Assembly (NCBI GenBank): GCA_041228335.1
Contig: CP166130.1
Location: 2,575,001 to 2,639,000, forward strand
Reading direction: 5' to 3'
From: Alphaproteobacteria bacterium LSUCC0684
Lineage (GTDB): Bacteria > Pseudomonadota > Alphaproteobacteria > Puniceispirillales > UBA1172
DNA length: 64,000 nucleotides
Shown: positions 40,206 through 48,282 of the stretch, piece by piece
Layout of the letters: the number at the start of each line of letters is the position of its first letter
How positions within the stretch are numbered: position 1 is the stretch's first letter
Made by a program: the position numbers and the translations under genes
Notes under the pieces: generated by a model
The model's input: only the letters and a program-made list of their open reading frames with translations
Databases searched by the model: none
What the model was told of the DNA's origin: nothing

Positions 40206-41225
40206 TTATCCGATCTGTACCCGGAGATGGTCAAGCCAGTTGCGGCGGCAGATCCGGTCGATCAGCTCATTCCCGAAACCTGCCTCCGCCATGGCCTGGA
40301 CAAGACGCGGCAGGCCGGTGCAGTCGCCGATCTCTTCAGGGATCACGGCGCCGTCGAAATCCGAGCCCAGGGCAACCCCGCCTTCACCAAGAAGGCCGAT
40401 GAGATGATCAAGATGCCGGATCAGGAGCGCAAGCGGTGTCGCCGGATCCTTCCGTCCATCTGCACGCAGAAACCCTGCCGCGAAATTGAGCCCGACAATC
40501 CCGCCGCTTTCGGCAATGGCGGCCAGCTGGCGATCCGTCAGGTTGCGGGGGCTCGGGCAGATCGCGTGGGAATTGGAATGGGTTGCGACGAGCGGCTTGT
40601 CGCTTATGGCCGCCACATCCCAGAAACCGGCTTCGTTCAGATGCGACAGATCCACCATGATCCGGCGGCGATTGCAGGCCCGGACAAGGTCTTTGCCTGT
40701 TGCGGTGAGCCCCGGGCCCTGATCAGGGCTACCGGGAAAGCTGAACGGCACCCCGACCCCGAAAATGTTCGGCCTTGACCAGAGCGGGCCGATGGACCTG
40801 AGACCGAGATCATAAAGATCATCCAGAAGGCCGAGATCAGCCGGGATGGCCTCGGCGCCTTCGAGATGGAGGATGGCTGCGATGGCGCCATCCTTCATGG
40901 CTTCATCCACGTCCTCGGCGTCAAGACAGCGGCGGATGACCCCATGATGCCGGTCGGTCAGATGGCGGAAGATCCGGGCCATCTCCATGGTGGCGGCCAT
41001 GGCGCTTTCCTGGTCAATGGGGGATGTGGCCAGAATGGCTTCGCCGGCGGCATTGGTGGCGGGGACGAACATCGCGAAAAACCCGCCGGCAAGCCCCCCC
41101 TGCCTCGCGCGGGGAGCGTCGATATGGGTGGTGTCCATGCCATCGAGAAAGCCTTTGCCTGATGTGTCACCGGCAAGCCAGAGGCGGAGAAGAATATCGT
41201 TGTGGCCATCAAAAACAGGTTGCAT
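40206..41225 (-). CDS. Membrane dipeptidase-family (M19) metallopeptidase
   Basis: 339 residues. Renal dipeptidase family, binuclear zinc: the HxD motif is in VFDGHNDILLRLW, a bridging Glu in AILHLEGAEAIP, and later ligands in VDLSHLNEAGF and THSNSHAICPSPRNLTD. M19 enzymes cleave dipeptides, often with a C-terminal D-residue. No signal peptide, so cytosolic. It begins one base after the GH84 stop and is probably cotranscribed with anmK and GH84, which suggests a role in breaking down murein-derived dipeptides; that is inference from context. Confidence 0.88.
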   Translation of the reverse strand: MQPVFDGHNDILLRLWLAGDTSGKGFLDGMDTTHIDAPRARQGGLAGGFFAMFVPATNAAGEAILATSPIDQESAMAATMEMARIFRHLTDRHHGVIRRCLDAEDVDEAMKDGAIAAILHLEGAEAIPADLGLLDDLYDLGLRSIGPLWSRPNIFGVGVPFSFPGSPDQGPGLTATGKDLVRACNRRRIMVDLSHLNEAGFWDVAAISDKPLVATHSNSHAICPSPRNLTDRQLAAIAESGGIVGLNFAAGFLRADGRKDPATPLALLIRHLDHLIGLLGEGGVALGSDFDGAVIPEEIGDCTGLPRLVQAMAEAGFGNELIDRICRRNWLDHLRVQIG

Positions 41226-41226
41226 G

Positions 41227-42390
41227 TCAGGCGGGCCTTTCCGGTTTTCCGGTCAGCGCATTGAGCGCGGGCGGGTAGGTTTTCCTGACCCGGAGCTCAT
41301 CCATCCTGCCATCGAGGCGCAACAGATCACCACGCAAGGCCATCAGAAACGGATACCATTCCCTGGCAAGAGGGGTTTTCCACCGCCATAAAAGCTCATC
41401 AAGCGCCTCAAGCCATGTCGGGATAAGGCGCAGGTCCAACATGGTGCCGGGCAGGGGGGCGCGCGGGTCCGGCGGAAGATCAAAAAACGGGGCGACTTTG
41501 AGAAACGCCTCCGGAACGCCGTGATCTTGCAGGGCACGGGTCCATCCTGCCTGATCCGGCCCTCGCTCCATCAGCGCCAGCAGCAGCATGTCGGTATGGG
41601 GCAGGCCCGTCGGGTTGAGCAGTATCTGCCGGATTTCCCCGCGCCCCCGCCATGGGCCAAGCCAGAGCTGGCGCGGGCAGTAATCATGGGCGTAGAGATT
41701 ATCCCACCAGATCACCCGTTCGGGGGCAGTGCCGAGCCGGCCAAGGCCGGTATGCTCCAGCCCCGGTTCAGGATCCACGATATAGGTGCCGCACCAGGTG
41801 ATGAGATGCAAAGGGTCAAGGGTGGATATCATCTCTTCAAGGTAGCCTTCGGCCTTATCGAGAATTTCATCGGCATAGATTCGCGGTGTCAGGCTGACTG
41901 CCTCTCCCAGGCTTTCGGAGAGCGCATTGGCCAGCGCCGCATGAGCTTCACCTTCCTTGCGGAAATGCCCTGACCGGCCGGGAAAGCCTGCGTCGATATC
42001 ATCCATCAGCAGCATGATGGAGGCGGCGCCGAGATCTTTGAGCATCCGGGCTTTCCGGCAAAGGACTATGAGGTCATCACCGCTGCCGGTGAATGATCCG
42101 AAATCGAAATCCAGCCCGGGCGCGATGCCGGCCATGAGATGAAGGCCGAGGGTTTCGGCCCCGGCGGCAAAACGGCTGAACTCTTCCTGCCAGGTTCTGT
42201 CCCATGGCTGCCGCCAGTTGCGGCGGTGGCAGGGATCTTCCTTCGGGGCGTAGAGATAGGTATTCATCCCGAGGCGGGCAAGGGTCTCCAGTATCTGCCC
42301 CCGCTCATCCCAGGTGAGCAGGCGTCCATAATACCCTTCGATATATCCCCGGTGAGGTGCCGAGGTTTTGTCTGGAATGCTGTTGATCAT
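41227..42390 (-). CDS. GH84 (O-GlcNAcase-fold) beta-N-acetylglucosaminidase, cytosolic
   Basis: 387 residues from the ATG at 42390 (AAAGGGC upstream). Strong GH84 signatures: HRGYIEGYYGRLLTWDER (residues 13-30), MNTYLYAPKEDPCHR, the consecutive catalytic aspartates Asp130-Asp131 in IMLLMDDIDAGF, ITWCGTYIVDPE, and WDNLYAHDYCPRQLWLGPWRG, which resembles the asparagine-bearing loop of human O-GlcNAcase. No signal peptide and no carbohydrate-binding domain. Located between anmK and the M19 gene, it most plausibly removes terminal GlcNAc from imported anhydromuropeptides, a job NagZ (GH3) does in E. coli. A different N-acetylglucosaminide cannot be excluded. Confidence 0.85.
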   Translation of the reverse strand: MINSIPDKTSAPHRGYIEGYYGRLLTWDERGQILETLARLGMNTYLYAPKEDPCHRRNWRQPWDRTWQEEFSRFAAGAETLGLHLMAGIAPGLDFDFGSFTGSGDDLIVLCRKARMLKDLGAASIMLLMDDIDAGFPGRSGHFRKEGEAHAALANALSESLGEAVSLTPRIYADEILDKAEGYLEEMISTLDPLHLITWCGTYIVDPEPGLEHTGLGRLGTAPERVIWWDNLYAHDYCPRQLWLGPWRGRGEIRQILLNPTGLPHTDMLLLALMERGPDQAGWTRALQDHGVPEAFLKVAPFFDLPPDPRAPLPGTMLDLRLIPTWLEALDELLWRWKTPLAREWYPFLMALRGDLLRLDGRMDELRVRKTYPPALNALTGKPERPA

Positions 42391-42477
42391 TTCTGCCCTT
42401 TTTCTCTTCCGCTTACCAGTTAACACGAATTGACCGGAGAATTGAAGCCAGCCGGTCGGTGCATGAGCTGATGATCT

Positions 42478-43602
42478 TCATGCGGGATTTTGTCCGCTCG
42501 CGGCTCTCCCGGGGTGGGGGGCAGGGGCAAGCCTGCCGCCGGTCATGGGCCGGGCCACGCCGGTTGTTCCGGGAAAACTGATGGGCAGGCCGCGTCGTGA
42601 CCGCATCGCAAGAAAGGCCATCAGCTCCGCCTCGATGAGGCCTGAGGCAAGACCGTGATCTTCCATGGTGGTCACCTTCAACGGCAGCGCGTCCCGGATC
42701 ATGCCGACAAGGGTCGGGTTGGCGGCGCCGCCGCCCGCCAGGATAACCGAGTTTGGCCGGGGTGTTGCCGCCAAGAGGCCCATCGCCAGGCTTGCCGCGG
42801 TGAGCGAGGTGAGGGTTGCCATGGCATCGGCAAGACGATGGCCGCTCAACGTATCTGGTTTCAGCATGGTGTCCAGCGCCTTGCGGTCGAGTGATTTCGG
42901 CGGGCTTGCGGCGAAAAACGGATGCGTGAGCGCAGTCCTGATCCATGCCTCATCCCGTATCCCGGACCGGGCGGTTGCGCCATCTTTGTCAAACTGCTGG
43001 CCCGTGCGCTGGCGCATCGCGGCATCCATCAACCCGTTGCCCGGGCCGGTATCAAAGCCGGTGAGCGCAACTCCATCCCAGAAGGTCACGTTGGTGATGC
43101 CGCCGATATTCACCACCGCCGCCGGCAGATCGAGCCCAAGTTCCTCGATGATGGCCCGATGATAGACCGGCGCCAGTGGCGCGCCCTGACCGCCCGAGGC
43201 CATATCCGCATGGCGGAAATCATAGACCACATCCATCCCGAGGGTTTCGGCAATCAGGCCTGCATCGCCGACCTGAAGGGTGATGCCGTCTTCGGGGGCG
43301 TGCCGGATCGTCTGGCCATGAAACCCGATCAGCCGGGGGGTGATGCCTGATGTTTCAATCAGGGCCCGGGCCGCGGCGGCGTGATCTTCGGCGACAAGAC
43401 GGGCGAGGTCCTGATCCCCGGGATCGGGGGTCTCGAAGGCCGCAAAAATGGCGGCGCGGGTTTCTGGACGCATCGGGGTGGTGGCATGAAAACCCGTGCG
43501 CTCAATCTTCTCCCCGTCGGTGAAGACAAGACTGGCATCGATACCGTCGACACTGGTGCCCGCCATCAGGCCGAGAACCGGGATAAGAGAGGATCTGTGC
43601 AT
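42478..43602 (-). CDS. anmK: Anhydro-N-acetylmuramic acid kinase
   Basis: Opens and phosphorylates anhydroMurNAc to MurNAc 6-phosphate. 374 residues, normal length. Hexokinase/Hsp70-type ATPase fold with PVLGLMAGTSVDGIDASLV at the N-terminus, GFHGQTIRHAPEDG, VVNIGGITNVTFW and FDTGPGNGLMDAAMR. It is divergent from murQ (47-base gap), which uses its product. Confidence 0.95.
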   Translation of the reverse strand: MHRSSLIPVLGLMAGTSVDGIDASLVFTDGEKIERTGFHATTPMRPETRAAIFAAFETPDPGDQDLARLVAEDHAAAARALIETSGITPRLIGFHGQTIRHAPEDGITLQVGDAGLIAETLGMDVVYDFRHADMASGGQGAPLAPVYHRAIIEELGLDLPAAVVNIGGITNVTFWDGVALTGFDTGPGNGLMDAAMRQRTGQQFDKDGATARSGIRDEAWIRTALTHPFFAASPPKSLDRKALDTMLKPDTLSGHRLADAMATLTSLTAASLAMGLLAATPRPNSVILAGGGAANPTLVGMIRDALPLKVTTMEDHGLASGLIEAELMAFLAMRSRRGLPISFPGTTGVARPMTGGRLAPAPHPGRAASGQNPA

Positions 43603-43649
43603 GGCTTCCGGACTTGGCCTTCCCTTCAGAGCGGTGTATCGTCGGAAGT

Positions 43650-44399
43650 ATGAATGAAAATCCTGAAACTACCGAATCAATTCCGGATGCTGCCCGCTGG
43701 CTGGATCAGCTCAGCGATCCGGCAGCGCTTGGCATCATGGCCGAAGATCAGGCTGGGGCCGCGGCGGCCGTGCGCGCCTCCCTGCCCGAGATCGAAAAAG
43801 CCAGCCGGGCAATCCTTGATCGCCTCAAGGCCAGTTCAACCGGCCGGATCATCTATGCCGGGGCAGGAACATCGATCCGGATCGGGGTGCAGGACGGGGT
43901 TGAGCTGACGCCGACCTTCGACTGGCCCGAAGATCGCGCGCTCTACCTTATCGCCGGTGGCCCCCGGGCGTTGCTCCGGTCCGTCGAGAACGCCGAAGAC
44001 AATGCCGAAGACGCGCAAGATCAGGTCAGGGCAAACACTGTCGGCCCCGATGATGTGCTGATCGGGATTGCGGCCAGCGGTTCCACCCCCTTTACCTGTG
44101 CGGCGGTTGAAACAGCACGCCGCCTGGGGGCGCTGACCATCGGGATTGCCAATAATCCCGCCTCCCGTCTTGTGGCGCTGGCCGAGCATGGCATCACGCT
44201 CAAGACCGGGGCGGAAAGCGTTGCCGGCTCAACCCGGCTCAAGGCAGGAACGGCACAGAAAATCTGCCTTAACCTCATCTCGACGCTGGTGATGGTCAGG
44301 CTGGGGCGTGTCCGCAACGGCATGATGAGCGCCATGCGGGCCAGCAATGCCAAATTGCGGGCGCGGCAGATCAAGATCGACGCGGCGCTCAAATCGTGA
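43650..44399 (+). CDS. murQ: N-acetylmuramic acid 6-phosphate etherase, short form
   Basis: Cleaves the lactyl ether of MurNAc 6-phosphate to GlcNAc 6-phosphate. 249 residues from the ATG at 43650. SIS-domain core with YAGAGTSIRIGVQDGVELTP (the putative acid Glu85) and SVENAEDNAEDAQ (putative second Glu113), IGIAASGSTPFTCAAVE, and SVAGSTRLKAGTAQKICLN. E. coli MurQ has about 298 residues; here the protein ends soon after RARQIKIDAALKS, so the C-terminal helical segment of about 40-50 residues is missing. The active-site core is intact. It converges on the YkuD gene with an 11-base overlap. Confidence 0.92.
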   Translation: MNENPETTESIPDAARWLDQLSDPAALGIMAEDQAGAAAAVRASLPEIEKASRAILDRLKASSTGRIIYAGAGTSIRIGVQDGVELTPTFDWPEDRALYLIAGGPRALLRSVENAEDNAEDAQDQVRANTVGPDDVLIGIAASGSTPFTCAAVETARRLGALTIGIANNPASRLVALAEHGITLKTGAESVAGSTRLKAGTAQKICLNLISTLVMVRLGRVRNGMMSAMRASNAKLRARQIKIDAALKS

Positions 44400-44901
44400 T
44401 CAGCATCACCGCATCGGCCGATATCATGGCCAGAACTTCAAGCATGTCATCGCGGCGGATCGCCACGCATCCGGCGGTTTCGGTCTGGCCTTCGGCAAGG
44501 CAGTGAAAGAAGATGGCACTGCCGCGGTGAGGCTGGACCGGATCGTCGTTATAGCCCAGCACGACGATGATGTCATAGGCGCCATCCTGCCGCCACAACG
44601 CCTCATGCGACGCGGCAAAGGGCAGCTGGACAAGGGTGTTATAGGCGGGGTGATCTCCCTCATCGCACCAGCCATCCAGGCGGGTTATGGGGCGGCATTC
44701 AAGAGAGGTGCGCGGCTCATCAAGGCGATCAGCACGGAAGAAGACGGATCTGAGGCTCCAGTCTCCGGCCGGGGTGCAGCCATCACCTTCGCGTTTGTCC
44801 CCGGCCGGGATGATGCCATTGCGGCCGATCCGGCACGGGATACGCCGGCTGCCGCATTTCAGGACAAACCCTTCCCCTTCGGCCTGGACCTTGAACAGCA
44901 T
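44389..44901 (-). CDS. YkuD-domain protein without signal peptide; likely cytosolic L,D-carboxypeptidase
   Basis: 170 residues. The catalytic region AIFFHCLAEGQTETAGCVAI has His133 and nucleophile Cys145, with Arg149/Arg150 following, the YkuD/ErfK layout. The N-terminus MLFKVQAEGEGFVLKCG has no signal sequence or membrane helix, so it cannot crosslink periplasmic peptidoglycan. Signal-less YkuD proteins such as Acinetobacter ElsL work as cytosolic L,D-carboxypeptidases in recycling. Flanked by murQ and ampG, this gene fits that role in place of LdcA. Confidence 0.8.
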   Translation of the reverse strand: MLFKVQAEGEGFVLKCGSRRIPCRIGRNGIIPAGDKREGDGCTPAGDWSLRSVFFRADRLDEPRTSLECRPITRLDGWCDEGDHPAYNTLVQLPFAASHEALWRQDGAYDIIVVLGYNDDPVQPHRGSAIFFHCLAEGQTETAGCVAIRRDDMLEVLAMISADAVMLITI

Positions 44902-44963
44902 GTTCTTGTCACCTCCCGTTTCTTGCGAATATACTTACCCGAGTATGTTGGGGAGGAATGACA

Positions 44964-46289
44964 ATGGCAACAACTTCACTCATGGACGGATATAACGACC
45001 GGCGGATGTTCAGGATTTTCCTGATCGGCGCCATCAGCGGATTTCCCTGGGTGCTGATCGGCAGCGCCCTCAGTCTCTGGCTCAAGGAAGACGGGCTCAG
45101 CCGAAGCACGGTTGGTTTTGCCGGGCTGATTTTCGGGGTCTATGCGTTCAATTTTCTCTGGGCGCCGCTGATTGACCGGATCAGGGTGCCCTGGCTCAGC
45201 GCCCGCATCGGGGCCAGAAAAGCCTGGATCATGCTCTTTCAGGGGGTGATCATCCTCGCGCTCATGGGCTGGACCATGCTTGATCCGACGGCCCAGCTTG
45301 AAATGGTCATTTTCCTCGGCCTCATCATTGCCATCGCTTCCGCCTCGCAGGATATCACCATTGACGCCTTCAGGATCGAGCAGGCCGGGCAGGATGAGAA
45401 AGCCGTCATGGCCGCCGGTGCCGCCATGGCGGTCATTGGCTGGTGGAGCGGGTTCAAGCTTGGCGGGCTCATCACCTTCTTCATCGCGGATGCGTTTGAG
45501 GCCGCCGGGCATGCCGATTACTGGCAGATGACCTTTGTTGCGACCGCCGGCATGATGGTGCTCATGAATATCGGGCTCATCTTCGTTCCCGAAGCGCTGC
45601 CGGACAAAAGCAAGCCAGCCAGCGAAAGAGCAGGTTTTGCCGAAGTGCTGGACTGGCTCCGGCACACGGTGATCGAACCGCTCTGGTCCTTTTTCCGCAA
45701 TAACGGGCTTGCCATCGGTCTTGGGCTGCTTGGCTTTATCTTTCTCTTCAAGATCGGTGAGGCCTTTCTCGGCAAGATGTCCATCATCTTCTACCGCGAG
45801 ATGGGGTTCAGCAAATCCGATATCGGGATCTACTCCAAGGGGCTTGGCTGGATCACGACGGTGGCCTTCACGCTGATCGGCGGCTGGTTTGCCATCAAGG
45901 CAGGATCCTTGCGGGCGCTGCTGTTTTCCGGCATCGCCATGGCGGGCACCAATATTCTTTTCGCCGTCCTCTACTGGTCGGGAAAATCCACCTGGCTCTT
46001 TGCGCTTGCCGTGGTGCTGGATGATCTCGCGGCAGCCTTCGCCACGGTCGCCTTCGTGACCTTCATCTCCCTTCTCGTGGACCGGAAATATACGGCAACG
46101 CAATACGCGCTGCTGGCCTCTATCGGCACGGCAGGCAAAACGCTGCTGGCGTCGTCATCCGGGGCGCTGGTGGACTGGCTTGAAGGAGACTGGGGCATTT
46201 TCTTCATCATCACCGCCCTGATGGTCATCCCGTCGCTTCTGATACTGCTGAAACTGGGCCCGCATCTCAGAGGCGCGCAATCCGGGTGA
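44964..46289 (+). CDS. ampG: AmpG-family muropeptide permease
   Basis: Inner-membrane major facilitator importing GlcNAc-anhydroMurNAc (peptides). 441 residues with about 12 hydrophobic segments. Features: FLIGAISGFPWVLIGSALSLWL (N-terminal helix, quoted in part: ISGFPWVLIGSALSLWL), ASQDITIDAFRIE, a characteristic AmpG motif in helix 4, and KIGEAFLGKMSIIFYREMGF. The GGGGAGG ribosome site at 44950-44956 is 7 bases before the ATG at 44964, so I prefer that to the ATG at 44958. Divergent from the YkuD gene. Confidence 0.93.
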   Translation: MATTSLMDGYNDRRMFRIFLIGAISGFPWVLIGSALSLWLKEDGLSRSTVGFAGLIFGVYAFNFLWAPLIDRIRVPWLSARIGARKAWIMLFQGVIILALMGWTMLDPTAQLEMVIFLGLIIAIASASQDITIDAFRIEQAGQDEKAVMAAGAAMAVIGWWSGFKLGGLITFFIADAFEAAGHADYWQMTFVATAGMMVLMNIGLIFVPEALPDKSKPASERAGFAEVLDWLRHTVIEPLWSFFRNNGLAIGLGLLGFIFLFKIGEAFLGKMSIIFYREMGFSKSDIGIYSKGLGWITTVAFTLIGGWFAIKAGSLRALLFSGIAMAGTNILFAVLYWSGKSTWLFALAVVLDDLAAAFATVAFVTFISLLVDRKYTATQYALLASIGTAGKTLLASSSGALVDWLEGDWGIFFIITALMVIPSLLILLKLGPHLRGAQSG

Positions 46290-47016
46290 TCGGCAACCCC
46301 ATCCGGGCAAGCCGCTCTCTTGCCGTCTTGAGAGGTTCGGACGCGGTCATGGCGTGAAACATATTGGCATGGATGAGGGTGATGCCGTCGCGCATGATCC
46401 CGACATGCCCTTTCCAGAAGACAAGATCGCCTCGCCGAAGGGGTGCATCCGCGGCAAGTGTATGCCCGAGGGCGCGTTCCTGATCGCCGCTGTTTCGCGG
46501 CGCATCAATCCCCCCGCCGGCCAGCGCAAGCTGGACCAGCGCCGAGCAGTCAATCCCGATCGTATCCCTGCCGCCCCAGCGATAGGGTGTTCCGCTGAGA
46601 TCTTCGGCAAGGCTTACCCAGTCCTCCACCTTGCCCGCAAGAGGCGTGATCTGGGCAAGGGGGATGAACCCCCTGCCCCCGGAAGGAAGGGCGATTTCCG
46701 CGGTCGCATCGGTCTGGTCCAGCACGGCAAGCCGCGCCCCCATGGGCCGGTAACCGATGGCCGGGCTTTTGATATCGGCGGTCCGCGTCACCAGCCCGCG
46801 GGGGCTGATCACCCGGTGGCTTGCCGCTGGCATGGTGCCGATATCCCGGGCCTCAATCCAGCCTTCATACCCGTCAACCTCAAGGATGATCCGGGCCCAT
46901 CCGCCGGTCTCTTCAAGCAGGGTCACGGTCTCGCCATGGAGGGCATCGGTCTCGCGGCCGCTCTCACGGTCAGGTTCGGCATGGATCGGGGTGGAGGCTG
47001 GCAGGATTGCGGGCAT
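46267..47016 (-). CDS. NlpC/P60 family peptidase with SH3-like domains, no signal peptide
   Basis: 249 residues. Two bacterial SH3-like regions (about 25-65 and 70-125) and a C-terminal NlpC/P60 domain with Cys157 in IGIDCSALVQLAL, His204 in WKGHVGIMRDG and His216 in LIHANMFH. The architecture resembles YkfC-type gamma-D-glutamyl-L-diamino acid endopeptidases that process free murein peptides. The start MPAILPASTP is not an export signal. Its ATG shares a base with the amidase stop (TGATG), so the two are coupled. The 3' end overlaps ampG by 23 bases. Confidence 0.88.
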   Translation of the reverse strand: MPAILPASTPIHAEPDRESGRETDALHGETVTLLEETGGWARIILEVDGYEGWIEARDIGTMPAASHRVISPRGLVTRTADIKSPAIGYRPMGARLAVLDQTDATAEIALPSGGRGFIPLAQITPLAGKVEDWVSLAEDLSGTPYRWGGRDTIGIDCSALVQLALAGGGIDAPRNSGDQERALGHTLAADAPLRRGDLVFWKGHVGIMRDGITLIHANMFHAMTASEPLKTARERLARMGLPITRIARL

Positions 47017-47438
47017 CAGGCCAGCCCTTCCCGCCTGGCCCAGGCCTTGACATCGAAATTCGGGCAGGTTTTTTCCGTTGAGTCAAAATCGCAATGGCCG
47101 CAGACTTGCGCGGAAGGATAGGCGGCTTTCCAGCCTGAAATGACCTCGGTCAGGGATTTCATCTGGGCGGGGGTGAACTGGTGCCGTCCGATCAGGCAAA
47201 CGCCGAGGCTTTCGGTATTGTGGCCATAGACATGGGCGCCGACCCAGCAATCCGGGCGGCCATGTTCCACCTGACCGTCACGGGTGATGACCCGGTGATA
47301 GCCGACGCCCTCCCAGCCGAAGCCCAGATGCATGGCGTGTATGTCGCGTAATGTCAGGTGTTCTTCATCCGGGGTGTCGGAGCAATGCACCACAAGATAC
47401 CGGATATCGTGATGTTCAAGCATGGATGGGGGCGACAT
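47016..47438 (-). CDS. N-acetylmuramoyl-L-alanine amidase, AmpD/T7-lysozyme type
   Basis: 140 residues from the ATG at 47438, which has AAGGATC upstream; the frame runs to 47498 without family match. Amidase_2/PGRP fold with zinc ligands His18 (YLVVHCSDTP), His115 and Cys125 (GHCDFDSTEKTCPNFDV) and the lysine two residues before the cysteine as in T7 lysozyme. It cleaves the MurNAc-L-Ala bond. No signal peptide, so it suits the cytosolic AmpD step on anhydromuropeptides, although a phage-type origin of the fold is possible. Confidence 0.88.
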   Translation of the reverse strand: MSPPSMLEHHDIRYLVVHCSDTPDEEHLTLRDIHAMHLGFGWEGVGYHRVITRDGQVEHGRPDCWVGAHVYGHNTESLGVCLIGRHQFTPAQMKSLTEVISGWKAAYPSAQVCGHCDFDSTEKTCPNFDVKAWARREGLA

Positions 47439-47527
47439 GGGGATCCTTTTTTGCGTGATGCGGCCTCGGGCTTCGGGTAGTATCTTGCCATAAGTCAACT
47501 TGCACGCAAATACCGCAGATTACCCCC

Positions 47528-48247
47528 ATGCCTGATACGAACACCTCACCAGCTGCCACCCTGCCCCAAGGCGTCATCTTTGATATGGACGGGCTGCTGC
47601 TCGATACCGAAAGGCTGTCCCGGTTGAGTTTTGACGCCCTGGCCCGGGCAAGAGGTGTCCCTGATCCTGATTTTATCTTCCCGCAACTGGTTGGCCGGAG
47701 CCGCGATGATCACCAGATGATCTTTGCCCGGCATCTCCCCCTAGGCCTTGATCCGGTCACTTTCGATGCCGAGTGGAAAGAGGCCTTTCAGGCATTGCTC
47801 ACCGATCATGTGCCGGTCAAACCCGGAGCTGAAACCGTGCTTGCCTATTTAAACGGGCGGCGCATTCCATGCGGGCTTGCCACGTCGAGTGCCCGCGACA
47901 AAGCGCTCACCTATCTTGGGCGGGCGGGGTTGCTCGATTATTTCGATGTGCTGGTGGGGGGCGATGAAATCCCTGCCAGCAAACCTGCGCCGGATATCTA
48001 TCTCGAAGCAGCAGGACGGCTTGGCGTTGCGCCGCCGGAGGTGCTCGCGTTCGAAGATTCCGATAACGGGGTGCGATCTGCCCATGCGGCGGGAATGCAA
48101 ATCGTCCAGATCCCTGATCTTGCCCGGCCTTCGGCGGAAGTGCTGGCTTTCGGTCACCTGACGGCGACGTCGCTAATGGAGGCCGCGGCAAAGCTGGGCT
48201 GGCCGGAATTTCCCGGTATTGACATGAACGATCGGGACCCTAACTGA
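47528..48247 (+). CDS. HAD-family phosphatase / beta-phosphoglucomutase-like
   Basis: 239 residues. HAD subfamily I with a helical cap: nucleophile motif VIFDMDGLLLDTERL, motif II LATSSARDKA, the lysine in IPASKPAPDIYLEAA and motif III FEDSDNGVRSAHAAGM. Similar to sugar-phosphatases and beta-phosphoglucomutases. It starts 89 bases from the divergent amidase gene, so a sugar-phosphate substrate from muropeptide recycling is possible (MupP is a HAD enzyme), but nothing in the sequence proves it. Confidence 0.85.
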   Translation: MPDTNTSPAATLPQGVIFDMDGLLLDTERLSRLSFDALARARGVPDPDFIFPQLVGRSRDDHQMIFARHLPLGLDPVTFDAEWKEAFQALLTDHVPVKPGAETVLAYLNGRRIPCGLATSSARDKALTYLGRAGLLDYFDVLVGGDEIPASKPAPDIYLEAAGRLGVAPPEVLAFEDSDNGVRSAHAAGMQIVQIPDLARPSAEVLAFGHLTATSLMEAAAKLGWPEFPGIDMNDRDPN

Positions 48248-48282
48248 AGGTTTTACCGCGTCGTTTTTCAAATGGCTCAATC

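Noticed and set aside
44976-46103. Long minus-strand open frame (375 codons) opposite ampG
   Set aside because: Antisense shadow of the permease gene; charged low-complexity translation with no family resemblance.
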